Positions 19,348-27,863 of a stretch of 64,000 nucleotides of DNA are shown piece after piece (position 1 is the stretch's first letter; every line of letters starts with the position of its first letter). The notes under the pieces are model-generated. The model was given only the letters and a program-made list of their open reading frames with translations, did no database searches and was not told the DNA's origin. The translations under genes were made by a program, and so were the position numbers. Location: the NCBI RefSeq assembly GCF_900258515.1, contig NZ_LT984884.1, positions 2,515,353-2,579,352 of the forward strand, read 5' to 3'. The stretch comes from Lentibacillus sp. Marseille-P4043. GTDB lineage: Bacteria > Bacillota > Bacilli > Bacillales > Amphibacillaceae.

Positions 19348-20661
19348 ATGGAAAATAATCATTTTAGTATGTTTGCATTTCATCCAGTTTTACTTGAGGC
19401 AGTAGAACGTCTGCAATTTTATCAACCGACAGAAATTCAACGACAGGTGATTCCGGCTGCCTTAAACGGTAAAAGTGTCATCGGACAGTCACACACAGGA
19501 TCAGGGAAAACACATGCCTATTTATTACCATTGTTTAACCAAATTGATGTAAATAAACGTGAAGTGCAATTTGTCATTACCGCACCAACTAGAGAGCTTG
19601 CTATGCAAATACATGAAGAGGTAAAGAAAATAATCCATTATGCTGATAAAGACAATCAATGGTTCGCGAAGTTATTAGTTGGTGGTACAGATAAACAAAA
19701 AATGATGGAAAAATTGAAACAGCCTCCCCATATTGTTGTTGGAACACCTGGGAGAATTTTGGATTTGGTAAAGGAAGACGCCATTTCACTTTATTCAGCC
19801 AAATCCTTTGTCATTGATGAAGCGGATCTGATGTTGGATCTAGGATTTATTCATGATGTCGATCAATTATTGGTACGCTGTAAACAAGATATCCAATTAC
19901 TAGTATTCTCGGCAACAATTCCACAGCGGCTGGAACACTTTTTCAAAAAGTATTTGAAAAATCCATTACATGTAAAAATTGATGACAAGTTATCACCAGA
20001 AACAATGGAACACCGACTAATTCCATTAAAACACCGGACTGCAGCCGAGGTTATTTTTGATATAACCAAAACAATCCAGCCATATTTAGCGATTATTTTT
20101 ACGAATGGGAAAGAATTGGCCAATGAACTTGCAGCGTCCTTGCAGCAAAAGGGATTGGACGTAGGATTAATTCATGGTGGATTGACGCCACGAGAACGCA
20201 AACGGATGCTAAAAGATATTCAAAATCTCCGGTATCAATATATTGTGGCAACAGACCTTGCTTCAAGAGGAATTGATATTAAAGGTGTTAGCCATGTGAT
20301 TAACGCACAGTTGCCGAAAGAAGAGGACTTTTATATTCATCGTGTTGGACGGACAGCTAGAGCAGGGATGGAAGGTACCGCGATCAGCTTGTACGATGAG
20401 CAGGATCTTAAATTGATCGAAAAATTAGAACGAAAAGGACTTGCATTTACATTTTATACGATTAAAAATGGAGAATGGCAAGAAGTCAAGGCGTGGAATG
20501 AACGCAATCTTCGTACGAAAACCGAAACAAATGCGGAGAAGGAAGCCTGGAAAAAGGTACGAAAAACGAAAAAAGTAAAACCAGGTTACAAAAAGAAAAT
20601 GAAAAAGCAACAGGAACAAATTAAACGCCAGTTAACAAAAGATACAAAACGTAGAAAATAA
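19348..20661 (+). CDS. cshB: DEAD-box RNA helicase CshB
   Basis: A 437-residue RNA helicase linked to cold-shock adaptation and RNA remodelling in B. subtilis. All core motifs are present: Q motif (FYQPTEIQRQVIP), motif I SHTGSGKT, motif II DEAD, SAT, and HRVGRTARAG. The C-terminal tail (from about residue 395) is highly basic (Lys/Arg rich), fitting RNA binding. It is followed after 21 bases by nfo. Confidence 0.93.
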   Translation: MENNHFSMFAFHPVLLEAVERLQFYQPTEIQRQVIPAALNGKSVIGQSHTGSGKTHAYLLPLFNQIDVNKREVQFVITAPTRELAMQIHEEVKKIIHYADKDNQWFAKLLVGGTDKQKMMEKLKQPPHIVVGTPGRILDLVKEDAISLYSAKSFVIDEADLMLDLGFIHDVDQLLVRCKQDIQLLVFSATIPQRLEHFFKKYLKNPLHVKIDDKLSPETMEHRLIPLKHRTAAEVIFDITKTIQPYLAIIFTNGKELANELAASLQQKGLDVGLIHGGLTPRERKRMLKDIQNLRYQYIVATDLASRGIDIKGVSHVINAQLPKEEDFYIHRVGRTARAGMEGTAISLYDEQDLKLIEKLERKGLAFTFYTIKNGEWQEVKAWNERNLRTKTETNAEKEAWKKVRKTKKVKPGYKKKMKKQQEQIKRQLTKDTKRRK

Positions 20662-20682
20662 TTCAGGCAGGAGAGGTGTCAC

Positions 20683-21576
20683 GTGTTAAAAATAGGTTCA
20701 CATGTTTCAATGAGCGGAAAGAAAATGTTATTAGGTTCAAGTGAAGAAGCAGTTTCATTTGAGGAAAATGTTTTTATGATTTACACCGGAGCACCACAAA
20801 ACACGAGGAGAAAACCGATTGAGGAGCTTAATATTGAAGCCGGGAAAGCGCATATGGAGGAAAATGGAATTGTTGATTTAGTTGTGCATGCTCCCTATAT
20901 TATCAACATAGGCAATACAACGAAACCGGCAACATTCGAACTAGGTGTTAACTTTTTGCGAAGTGAAATTGAACGTACAGAGGCGATTGGAGCTAATCAA
21001 ATAGTTCTTCATCCGGGTGCCCATGTAGGTGCTGGTGCAGAAGCTGGAATTGAAAAAATTATAGAAGGCTTAAATGAAGTACTTGATAAGGAGCAACATG
21101 TCCAAATCGCGCTGGAAACGATGGCCGGAAAAGGTACGGAAATCGGTCGTACATTTAATGAGTTAGCAAAGATCTTTGATGGAGTCACACATAATGAGAA
21201 ATTATCCGTTTGTTTGGATACGTGCCATATCCATGATGCGGGGTATGATATTGTGAATGATTTTGATGGTGTACTAAACGACTTTGATAAAACTATCGGT
21301 TTAGATCGTCTAAAGGTTATACATGTAAATGACAGTAAAAACGAACGTGGAGCACATAAGGACCGTCATGAAAATATTGGGTTCGGTCATATTGGCTTTA
21401 ATGCACTTCACTATGTGATTCATCATCCACAGTTAACCGATCTGCCGAAAATATTGGAGACACCATATGTTGGGGAAGATAAGAAAAACAAAAAACCACC
21501 ATATAAACTTGAGATTGAGATGATAAAAGCGGGAAGTTTTGATGAAAATTTAAAAGAAAATATTAAAAATCAATAA
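20683..21576 (+). CDS. nfo: Endonuclease IV (Nfo)
   Basis: A 297-residue AP endonuclease acting in base-excision repair, important in spores. It is a TIM barrel with three zinc ions; ligand motifs include [27 protein letters not shown] and [20 protein letters not shown]. The GTG start at 20683 has AGGAGAGG upstream. The gene is followed by a bidirectional terminator shared with the converging small gene. Confidence 0.95.
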   Translation: MLKIGSHVSMSGKKMLLGSSEEAVSFEENVFMIYTGAPQNTRRKPIEELNIEAGKAHMEENGIVDLVVHAPYIINIGNTTKPATFELGVNFLRSEIERTEAIGANQIVLHPGAHVGAGAEAGIEKIIEGLNEVLDKEQHVQIALETMAGKGTEIGRTFNELAKIFDGVTHNEKLSVCLDTCHIHDAGYDIVNDFDGVLNDFDKTIGLDRLKVIHVNDSKNERGAHKDRHENIGFGHIGFNALHYVIHHPQLTDLPKILETPYVGEDKKNKKPPYKLEIEMIKAGSFDENLKENIKNQ

Positions 21577-21584
21577 AAGGTATG

Positions 21585-21616
21585 AAAGGAATAGTGCTAA
21601 TGAACGCTATTCCTTT
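21585..21616. terminator. Bidirectional terminator between nfo and yqfT
   Basis: AAAGGAATAG (21585-21594) pairs perfectly with CTATTCCTTT (21607-21616). It can serve both converging genes. Confidence 0.8.
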
Positions 21617-21621
21617 TGATA

Positions 21622-21906
21622 TTAATAAAATAATGACTCCAAACCGTGTGACTTGATTATTTCATTAAATAATTTCTGAGCTTTCTTGGCAGTCTTTAGA
21701 TCGGTTATACGTGCTAATTCTTGAAGCATTTTAGCTCTTCCATCAGCATGAAACGGGTCAATGGTGTGCGTTTTTAAATATGTTGTAATTGCTTTAGCTT
21801 GTGAATTGGTAATCGAAAAGCCATATTGTTGACTATGGTGTAATAATTCTTCAGGGGATAATTGGGTTATTTTTTTGGCTATCAGATCTTTGATAAATGT
21901 GGACAT
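21622..21906 (-). CDS. yqfT: DUF2624 family protein (YqfT-like)
   Basis: A small soluble protein of 94 residues, mostly helical, with the segments LSPEELLHHSQQYGF and LTHIDPF-like turns seen in DUF2624. Function unknown. The second ATG (21906) is preferred because AAGGAGG lies 7 bases ahead of it, while the first in-frame ATG lies only one base away. It sits after nfo, as yqfT does in B. subtilis, but is transcribed in the opposite direction. Confidence 0.8.
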   Translation of the reverse strand: MSTFIKDLIAKKITQLSPEELLHHSQQYGFSITNSQAKAITTYLKTHTIDPFHADGRAKMLQELARITDLKTAKKAQKLFNEIIKSHGLESLFY

Positions 21907-22056
21907 GATCATGCCTCCTTAAAATTTATCGCTTATTTATGATATGAACCAACTCAGAAAAAGTGAATTTGCTTTTTCCATAAAGTAACACCATTAGATT
22001 AAGACAGAATCCATAAACTATAGATGCACCTCAATATAAGAAAGAGAGGTATGTTT

Positions 22057-22461
22057 ATGGATGACTTTGAGCGTTACTCGAATAAATCTTCAGAAGATCT
22101 TGGAGAACGACAAGATGATACTGATATAGTAGGAACAAATTTAACGGGTCAAGACCCATCGACATTTAATCCTACAAGCAAAAACGATGAGGAAACAGCA
22201 GCTGAACTAACCGCAGATGATCTTGATACACCATCAGGAATAGGGGACGATGATGATACCAATGTTAACAGCACATATGGCTGGATCGCGTTGGCATTAT
22301 CGATTGTATCCTTTTTTTGGCTACCAATTATTCTAGGTGGAGCAGGGATCATTATCGGTTTTATCGCACGGAGCCGAGGTGCAAACACACTAGGAAATAC
22401 AGCCATAATCGCTGGTGCTGTTTCGATTATCATTTCATTGTTTATATTACCATTTGTATAA
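22057..22461 (+). CDS. yqfX: Small membrane protein (YqfX-like, DUF4190-type)
   Basis: A 134-residue protein with an acidic, low-complexity N-terminal half (Asp/Glu/Thr rich, residues 1-75) and two C-terminal membrane helices (about 79-105 and 112-133) separated by ARSRGANTLG. This is the layout of the YqfX family. ATG 22057 is chosen by its spacing to AGAGG. No enzymatic role is known. The assignment rests on topology and position. Confidence 0.65.
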   Translation: MDDFERYSNKSSEDLGERQDDTDIVGTNLTGQDPSTFNPTSKNDEETAAELTADDLDTPSGIGDDDDTNVNSTYGWIALALSIVSFFWLPIILGGAGIIIGFIARSRGANTLGNTAIIAGAVSIIISLFILPFV

Positions 22462-22464
22462 CAA

Positions 22465-22494
22465 AAGAGGCTGGCAATAAGTTGTCAGCCTCTT
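22465..22494. terminator. Bidirectional terminator
   Basis: AAGAGGCTG (22465-22473) pairs with CAGCCTCTT (22486-22494), with T5 on the plus side. It lies between the converging yqfX-like and LysM-like genes. Confidence 0.8.
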
Positions 22495-22496
22495 TT

Positions 22497-22835
22497 TCAT
22501 GGTATAATCATATATATAGGGAAATAGTAGTAATCTCCAATAATCAGTTTATGCGGGTTTGTATGATTAATTAATTGGAAGTCATCAAAGATCTGGTTGA
22601 TATCTAATGCTGGCAGCAAATCATTGATTTCCTCGACAATCGAAAGTACTGTATCACCTGATCTCACTTTAACCTTTTTGACCTTGAATTTCCTCGTGTT
22701 AGTTGGTTCTGTTTGTTTTGCTGGAATGGAATTGTTGTTTGGTGGTAGTAGTGAACCACTAGTCAAATCGGTATAAATACTCACTATTATTAATATAATG
22801 AATAAATAAATCCCACTTTTTTTAAAAAAATACAT
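22497..22835 (-). CDS. yqfZ: Membrane-anchored LysM-like protein (YqfZ-like)
   Basis: A 112-residue protein with an N-terminal signal/anchor helix (residues 6-22), a Pro/Asn/Thr linker, and a C-terminal LysM-like module: KVRSGDTVLSIV... and HKLIIGDYYYFPIY, the start and end blocks of LysM. It probably sits on the outside and contacts peptidoglycan. The internal ATG at 22835, 8 bases after AAAGGAG, is preferred. The yqfZ name rests on position relative to B. subtilis and is tentative. Confidence 0.65.
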   Translation of the reverse strand: MYFFKKSGIYLFIILIIVSIYTDLTSGSLLPPNNNSIPAKQTEPTNTRKFKVKKVKVRSGDTVLSIVEEINDLLPALDINQIFDDFQLINHTNPHKLIIGDYYYFPIYMIIP

Positions 22836-22909
22836 ATTCATTTCTCCTTTTGTGAAACAAACAGCAAGCATAAAACGTATATAAAGAGTAATAGGGGGGA
22901 GGGAGATTT

Positions 22910-23542
22910 ATGGATATTTTTTCTTCCGATTGGGTTGGTTTTGTTATAACTGGACTAGGAACATTATTTTTAATTGGTGAAATTTTAGTTAACATGCGTG
23001 GTTTCTTTGGGCTACTTGGAATTGGATTTATCGTTGTTTACTTTTCCGCTTATTTGGACACAAGCTTGTTTATTATTATGCTTATTATTTATTTTATCGG
23101 ATTATTACTTATCATCATCGATGGAAAGCTGCTAAATGATGGCACACTTGCTACGCTGGGACTCGCAAGCATGTTAACATCTGTGGCATTGGCTGCACCA
23201 AGTTTATCTGTCGGTTTGTATGCGGTTATTGGTGTTCTAGTGGGTGGCTTTTCTTCTTTGTTGTTTTTAAAAGTTTTTAAACATCGGGACATGTGGACAA
23301 AAATCACATTAAAGGACCGGTTAACAAAGGAAGCTGGCTACAACACGATGAATGAGGAATATGAAAATTTATTAAACCAGCAGGGGACAACGTTAAACGA
23401 TTTGCGCCCAGTTGGGACAATCCGGATTAACAACAGGAACTATAGTGCAATATCAAATGGGCAATGGATTCCTAAAGGTAGTACCATTCGTGTCGTTGAG
23501 GTTGATGGCACACGAATACTAGTTGAAATGGAAACGAACTGA
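22910..23542 (+). CDS. NfeD-like membrane protein
   Basis: A 210-residue protein with four to five membrane helices (about 10-125) and a C-terminal soluble domain (about 150-208) with the OB-fold pattern LRPVGTIRINNRNYSAIS and IRVVEVDGTRILVE. This is the short NfeD type without a serine protease domain. NfeD proteins usually pair with flotillin-like SPFH proteins in lipid microdomains, but no flotillin gene is adjacent here. AGGGGGGAGG lies upstream of the ATG. Confidence 0.85.
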   Translation: MDIFSSDWVGFVITGLGTLFLIGEILVNMRGFFGLLGIGFIVVYFSAYLDTSLFIIMLIIYFIGLLLIIIDGKLLNDGTLATLGLASMLTSVALAAPSLSVGLYAVIGVLVGGFSSLLFLKVFKHRDMWTKITLKDRLTKEAGYNTMNEEYENLLNQQGTTLNDLRPVGTIRINNRNYSAISNGQWIPKGSTIRVVEVDGTRILVEMETN

Positions 23543-23547
23543 ACAAT

Positions 23548-23588
23548 AATTCTCTTGAATCATCAGGATTCAAGAGAATTATTTTTTT
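23548..23588 (+). terminator. Terminator after NfeD-like gene
   Basis: AATTCTCTTGAAT (23548-23560) pairs perfectly with ATTCAAGAGAATT (23568-23580), followed by T7. Confidence 0.92.
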
Positions 23589-23720
23589 GCGAGCTTTTTG
23601 GCAATTAGAATGTAAATTTATTGTTAAGAATGTAGAATAAGTATTTACAAAATGCGAGGGCGTGGCTAATAATGAAAAAGGTATGACATAATTCAACAAA
23701 GTGAAGGGGCGGTAAAACCA

Positions 23721-25346
23721 TTGGGTATCGATTTACAAACACTTCTTTTTGAGTTTTTGGGCGGTTTGGGTATTTTCCTGCTTGGAATAAAATTCATGGG
23801 CGAAGGATTACAAAAAACTGCGGGTGAACGGTTGCGAGATATTCTTGATAAAACGACAAGTAACCCTTTTTTAGGTGTACTTGCGGGTATGATTGTAACG
23901 ATACTTATTCAAAGTAGTTCAGGCACAACCGTACTAACGGTCGGGCTTGTTAATGCGGGTTTTATGACATTAAGACAAGCTATCGGTGTTATTATGGGTG
24001 CAAATATTGGTACAACTGTTACAGCATTTATTATCGGTATTGATTTAGGTGAATATGCATTACCAATTATTGCAGTAGGTTGTTTCCTCCTATTTTTCTT
24101 TAAAAATCAAAAAGTTAATTCAATCGGACAAACTATTTTTGGCTTTGGTGCTTTATTTTTTGGACTCGATTTAATGAGTAGTGGAATGTCACCATTAAGA
24201 GGACTGGAATCGTTTCATGATCTAACGGTTGAAATGAGTTCAAATCCTGTGCTTGGTGTCATTATTGGTACATTGTTTACGGTTATCGTCCAAAGTTCGA
24301 GTGCAACGATTGGGATATTACAAGGGTTATTTTCAGAAGGTGCAATCGACTTACAGGCAGCAATACCTGTCCTGTTTGGGGATAACATTGGTACAACAAT
24401 CACAGCGATATTAGCATCGCTTGGTGCAAGTGTCGCGGCGAAACGTGCAGCTTTTACACATGTGATTTTTAATTTAGTTGGTGCAACGATATTTCTTATT
24501 GGATTGGATTTATTCTCACAGTTTGTTTATTATTTACAAGGACAGCTTCATTTGAATCCGGAAATGACATTAGCTTTTGCGCATGGTAGTTTTAACATAG
24601 CTAATACGGTAATTCAGTTTCCATTTATTGCTGGTTTAGCGTGGATTGTGACGAAAATAATTCCTGGCGAGGATGTTACAATTGAATATAAACCAAAGCA
24701 TTTAGATCCTATTTTTATTCAGCAATCATCTGCACTTGCACTTGAACAGGCAAAGGCAGAGGTTATTCGCATGGGAGAATACGCTTGTATCGGGTTAGAA
24801 GAAACGAATCAGTACTTGTTTACACAGCAGCAAAAACATTCGGAAATGGCGATGCAAGTTGAAGGTGCATTAAATAATTTGGATCGCAAAATTACCGATT
24901 ACCTTGTGGAAGTATCATCTGGCTCGTTATCAGAACTAGAAAGTGCCAAACATACTGCACTAATGGATTCTGTGCGTGATATAGAACGAATCGGGGATCA
25001 CTTTGAAAATATTATTGAATTAATTGATTATAAAATTTCAAATAAAGTTGAGTTAACGGAACAAGCAAAAGAAGATCTGAACAATATGTTTGATTTAACG
25101 ATTTTAACGGTCAAACAGGCTGTTAAAGCACTTGATCAAATGGATCGTCAGGAAGCATTAGCTGTTGCGCAAAAAGAAGATCAAATCGATAAAATGGAAC
25201 GGAAATATCGCAAAAAACACATTATTCGCATGAATGAAGGTTTGTGTAATGGTTCTGCAGGTATTGTGTTTGTTGATATTATTAGCAATTTAGAACGAAT
25301 CGGGGATCATGCTGTAAATATTGCTGAAGAAGTTCTTGGTGAATAG
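23721..25346 (+). CDS. Na+/Pi cotransporter family protein with PhoU domain
   Basis: A 541-residue type II Na/Pi cotransporter. Two inverted repeats carry the signature QSSSG (in IQSSSGTTVLTVGLVNAG) and QSSSA (in VQSSSATIGILQ); about eight to nine membrane helices lie between residues 5 and 320. The C-terminal part (about 350-541) is a PhoU-like helical domain with two DxxERIGDH motifs. It imports phosphate with sodium. TTG start at 23721, preceded by GAAGGGGCGG. Confidence 0.9.
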   Translation: MGIDLQTLLFEFLGGLGIFLLGIKFMGEGLQKTAGERLRDILDKTTSNPFLGVLAGMIVTILIQSSSGTTVLTVGLVNAGFMTLRQAIGVIMGANIGTTVTAFIIGIDLGEYALPIIAVGCFLLFFFKNQKVNSIGQTIFGFGALFFGLDLMSSGMSPLRGLESFHDLTVEMSSNPVLGVIIGTLFTVIVQSSSATIGILQGLFSEGAIDLQAAIPVLFGDNIGTTITAILASLGASVAAKRAAFTHVIFNLVGATIFLIGLDLFSQFVYYLQGQLHLNPEMTLAFAHGSFNIANTVIQFPFIAGLAWIVTKIIPGEDVTIEYKPKHLDPIFIQQSSALALEQAKAEVIRMGEYACIGLEETNQYLFTQQQKHSEMAMQVEGALNNLDRKITDYLVEVSSGSLSELESAKHTALMDSVRDIERIGDHFENIIELIDYKISNKVELTEQAKEDLNNMFDLTILTVKQAVKALDQMDRQEALAVAQKEDQIDKMERKYRKKHIIRMNEGLCNGSAGIVFVDIISNLERIGDHAVNIAEEVLGE

Positions 25347-25354
25347 TAGCGAAG

Positions 25355-25386
25355 TTTGGCAGGGGCTAATCCCTGCCAAATAAAAA
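25355..25386 (+). terminator. Terminator after Na/Pi cotransporter
   Basis: TTTGGCAGGG (25355-25364) pairs perfectly with CCCTGCCAAA (25371-25380), followed by an A/T-rich tract. Confidence 0.75.
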
Positions 25387-25401
25387 TTTTTAAGATTTGT
25401 A

Positions 25402-25430
25402 TTGAAAACTATAAATGAAAATGCTATAGT
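25402..25430 (+). promoter_or_regulatory. Sigma-A promoter P1 of the tRNA operon
   Basis: TTGAAA (25402-25407), a 17-base spacer, and TATAGT (25425-25430). It lies upstream of a second promoter and the tRNA cluster. Confidence 0.6.
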
Positions 25431-25499
25431 ATTTATTGTTGTTCCCATTAAAAGCGACAATGTGGTACATACATATTTTAAAAAGTTGCGATTAAATGA

Positions 25500-25528
25500 T
25501 TGACAAATTGTGTCGGATATGGTAAATT
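25500..25528 (+). promoter_or_regulatory. Sigma-A promoter P2 of the tRNA operon
   Basis: A perfect -35 TTGACA (25500-25505), a 17-base spacer, and TAAATT (25523-25528). Tandem strong promoters are usual for stable-RNA operons. Confidence 0.65.
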
Positions 25529-25566
25529 ATTATTCGTCGCTGATAAAAGTTTGACATAGACTTTTA

Positions 25567-25585
25567 AGATTATTCCACAGTAGCT
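25567..25585 (+). repeat. 19-bp direct repeat of the tRNA-Asn 5' end
   Basis: The 19 bases AGATTATTCCACAGTAGCT at 25567-25585 recur exactly at 25708-25726, where they form the flank and first 12 bases of tRNA-Asn. The first copy is followed by unrelated sequence, so it is a tRNA gene fragment in the operon leader. Confidence 0.85.
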
Positions 25586-25714
25586 TGACCGTTAATCAAC
25601 ATTGAAATTCTTCGATGTAGGTCATGCGAGGAGTGAAAGCTTCCAGAATAATCTTGCAACACGACGAGCACATCCTTGTTTGATTGTTTTACAATGAAAT
25701 ACAAATTAGATTAT

Positions 25715-25789
25715 TCCACAGTAGCTCAGTGGTAGAGCTATCGGCTGTTAACCGATCGGTCGTAGGTTCGAATCCTACCTGTGGAGCCA
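25715..25789 (+). tRNA. tRNA-Asn (GTT)
   Basis: A 75-base cloverleaf. Acceptor TCCACAG pairs with CTGTGGA, discriminator G, encoded CCA. Anticodon GTT in the stem TCGGC-TGTTAAC-CGATC context. T-arm contains GGTTCGAATCC. First gene of a six-tRNA operon. Confidence 0.97.
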
Positions 25790-25792
25790 TAT

Positions 25793-25869
25793 GGCGGTGT
25801 AGCTCAGCTGGCGAGAGCGTACGGTTCATACCCGTGAGGTCGGGGGTTCGATCCCCTCCGCCGCTACCA
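25793..25869 (+). tRNA. tRNA-Met (CAT), elongator
   Basis: A 77-base cloverleaf beginning GGCGGTG with encoded CCA and anticodon CAT. The body closely resembles the B. subtilis elongator tRNA-Met. An initiator would instead show an unpaired 1-72 position and GGG/CCC anticodon stem pairs. Confidence 0.93.
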
Positions 25870-25895
25870 TATTTATAAAAATCAAAAGCCTAAAT

Positions 25896-25972
25896 GGCGG
25901 TCGTGGCGAAGTGGTTAACGCACCGGATTGTGGCTCCGGCATTCGTGGGTTCGATCCCCACCGGTCGCCCCA
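25896..25972 (+). tRNA. tRNA-His (GTG)
   Basis: A 77-base cloverleaf with anticodon GTG and encoded CCA. The extra G at position -1, pairing with C73, is the identity element of bacterial tRNA-His. Confidence 0.95.
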
Positions 25973-25981
25973 TACATTTTA

Positions 25982-26058
25982 GGACCCTTAGCTCAGTTGG
26001 TTAGAGCTATCGGCTCATAACCGATCGGTCGCAGGTTCGAATCCTGCAGGGTCCACCA
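25982..26058 (+). tRNA. tRNA-Ile2 (CAT, lysidine-modified)
   Basis: A 77-base cloverleaf beginning GGACCCT with encoded CCA and anticodon CAT. The body (GGACC..TTAGCTCAGTTGGTTAGAGC) is of the tRNA-Ile2 type, where TilS converts C34 to lysidine to read AUA. A second tRNA-Met is the alternative reading. Confidence 0.8.
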
Positions 26059-26071
26059 TTTAATCGAGTAC

Positions 26072-26164
26072 GGAGGTATACCCAAGTCTGGCTGAAGGGA
26101 TCGGTCTTGAAAACCGACAGGCGGGTCAAACCGCGCGGGGGTTCGAATCCCTCTACCTCCTCCA
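26072..26164 (+). tRNA. tRNA-Ser (TGA)
   Basis: A 93-base tRNA with a long variable arm (GGCGGGTCAAACCGCGC). The anticodon is TGA and the acceptor GGAGGTA pairs with TACCTCC. The base before CCA is T, whereas tRNA-Ser usually carries G at this discriminator position. Confidence 0.94.
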
Positions 26165-26240
26165 TACATAATAAAATATGTGATTAATTCAACATCGAAA
26201 TTGTAGTAGAAGAACAATATTTGATAAATAACTTAACCAT

Positions 26241-26316
<76 letters not shown>

Positions 26317-26343
26317 TTTTAAAATGTAATAAGCAACATTATT

Positions 26344-26371
26344 AACAAGCTAAGCTAATGCTTGTTTTTTT
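26344..26371 (+). terminator. Terminator of the tRNA operon
   Basis: AACAAGC (26344-26350) pairs with GCTTGTT (26360-26366), followed by a T-run. Confidence 0.8.
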
Positions 26372-26515
26372 ATTTTCATAAATATAAGCAAATAGTTATA
26401 TTCTATTCGGATATAATTAGTATCGCTAAAAAACATAATAAATATGGAGAAATTAGCTAACACTTTGCTAGGGGATAAGACCAGATATCACTTAAATTTT
26501 AAAGTGGTTGTTTTA

Positions 26516-26716
26516 TTAACCTTCTTTACACTGTTTATACGCATTCATGAAATTTTGGTATGAAGTGGCACCAAGCTTTTTTGTGTTACCAGCAAAAAAA
26601 CGGTCAAAAATAATTTTTTTAGCTTGGTCGGCATTACAATGTTGGGAATTCATCGTTAACTGAAAATAGGATTGGAAATATTTCTGGCTGAGTGTACCAG
26701 CATTTTTTATTAACAC
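26516..26716 (-). CDS. Hypothetical small protein (66 aa)
   Basis: A 66-residue reading frame with GTG start at 26716, preceded on the minus strand by AAAGAGGAG at a good distance. The sequence is helical and basic, with two cysteines (NSQHCNADQ and AYKQCKEG) and no membrane segment. I do not recognise it. It stands alone between the tRNA operon and sodA. The ribosome site makes it plausible. Confidence 0.5.
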   Translation of the reverse strand: MLIKNAGTLSQKYFQSYFQLTMNSQHCNADQAKKIIFDRFFAGNTKKLGATSYQNFMNAYKQCKEG

Positions 26717-27072
26717 GGTAAAAACTCCTCTTTATATGTTTTATTGAGTAAAAAGCTGATTTAAGGCCTTTTTACTATTCAATTTCCATGCTATAGATAG
26801 ACCATCTTAGCAGGTTTTTGTTTTGCATTCATTGTCATTCCATTATAGGATAAACTGACTAACAGAACCAATGATTGATTACTGTTAGTTAAAATATACA
26901 TAGGTTTTCCAATGATTGAGGTAACAAGGAGATTAATGTTTTTTCATCTCAAGTTGTTTTATTTTTTTTCAATCGGGTATTATTTAATATGTGATCAAGT
27001 TGATTATCACGATTGTTATTGTAAAAATATGCATATAATTTGCATGTATGATAAAGCTTTGATAATCTTGCA
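26717..27072. other. Intergenic region upstream of sodA
   Basis: About 355 A/T-rich bases without a reading frame. The one readable signal is a candidate sigma-A promoter at 27011-27039: GATTGT, a 17-base spacer, TATAAT (27034-27039), with TGC before the -10. Nothing else identifiable was seen. Confidence 0.4.
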
Positions 27073-27103
27073 TTAAAAGGGTGAATATTCCATCCCTTTT
27101 TAA
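27073..27103 (+). promoter_or_regulatory. Hairpin in the sodA leader
   Basis: TTAAAAGGG (27073-27081) pairs with CCCTTTTTAA (27094-27103) just ahead of the sodA ribosome site GAAGGAGG. It resembles a small attenuator or mRNA-stability stem. Confidence 0.5.
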
Positions 27104-27130
27104 CATAATTATGAAGGAGGACGTTTAGTA

Positions 27131-27742
27131 ATGGCTAAATTTGAATTACCAGAATTACCTTATGCATATGATGCTTTAGAACCAACAATTGATAAGGAAA
27201 CAATGAACATCCACCATACAAAGCATCACAATGGTTATGTTACAAAACTTAATGGTGCGCTTGAAGGACAAGCTGATCTTCAAGATAAATCACTAGAAGA
27301 TCTTGTAAGCAACCTAGATGCTGTACCTGAAAATATTCGCACTGCTGTACGCAATAATGGTGGCGGTCATGCGAACCATAGTTTATTCTGGAAAGTGTTA
27401 TCGCCAAACGGTGGCGGCGAACCATCAGGCGAATTAGCTGACAAAATAAATGGTAAATTTGGTAGCCTTGATAAGTTTAAAGAAGAATTTGAAACGGCTG
27501 CTAAAGGTCGCTTTGGATCTGGCTGGGCATGGTTAGTTGTTAATAATGGTGAACTTGAGGTAACAAGCACACCTAACCAAGATTCACCTTTAATGGAAGG
27601 TAAAACACCTATTCTTGGCCTTGATGTTTGGGAGCATGCATATTATCTCAAATATCAAAACAAACGTCCTGAATATGTTTCGGCATTCTGGAATGTTGTT
27701 AACTGGGATGAAGTAGCTAAAAATTATAATGCAGCTAAATAA
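27131..27742 (+). CDS. sodA: Manganese superoxide dismutase SodA
   Basis: A 203-residue cytosolic enzyme that dismutates superoxide. The metal ligands are in MNIHHTKHH (His about 27), NHSLFWK (His about 82) and DVWEHAYY (Asp and His about 162-166). Residue patterns around [11 protein letters not shown] and NQDSPLM are of the Mn type. The ATG has GAAGGAGG upstream. A perfect terminator follows. Confidence 0.97.
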   Translation: MAKFELPELPYAYDALEPTIDKETMNIHHTKHHNGYVTKLNGALEGQADLQDKSLEDLVSNLDAVPENIRTAVRNNGGGHANHSLFWKVLSPNGGGEPSGELADKINGKFGSLDKFKEEFETAAKGRFGSGWAWLVVNNGELEVTSTPNQDSPLMEGKTPILGLDVWEHAYYLKYQNKRPEYVSAFWNVVNWDEVAKNYNAAK

Positions 27743-27750
27743 ATAAACTT

Positions 27751-27786
27751 AAAAAACGCGGGATCAATATTTCCCGCGTTTTTTTA
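27751..27786 (+). terminator. Terminator of sodA
   Basis: AAAACGCGGGA pairs with TCCCGCGTTTT around the loop TCAATATT, followed by a T-run to 27786. Confidence 0.92.
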
Positions 27787-27863
27787 TGTCTTCATGGTAA
27801 ACCTTTTGCATATCTGATGATGTTTTGCTCAAACTATTAGATATACAAAAGGAGCTTAAAATC

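Noticed and set aside
25684..25878. Plus-strand ORF across tRNA-Asn and tRNA-Met
   Set aside because: It is made of tRNA sequence only.
25993..26217. Minus-strand ORF of 74 residues over tRNA genes
   Set aside because: It lies antisense to tRNA-Ile2 and tRNA-Ser. The peptide (GGRGIRTP, LQDSNLRPIGYEP) is the well-known false protein produced by translated tRNA sequence.
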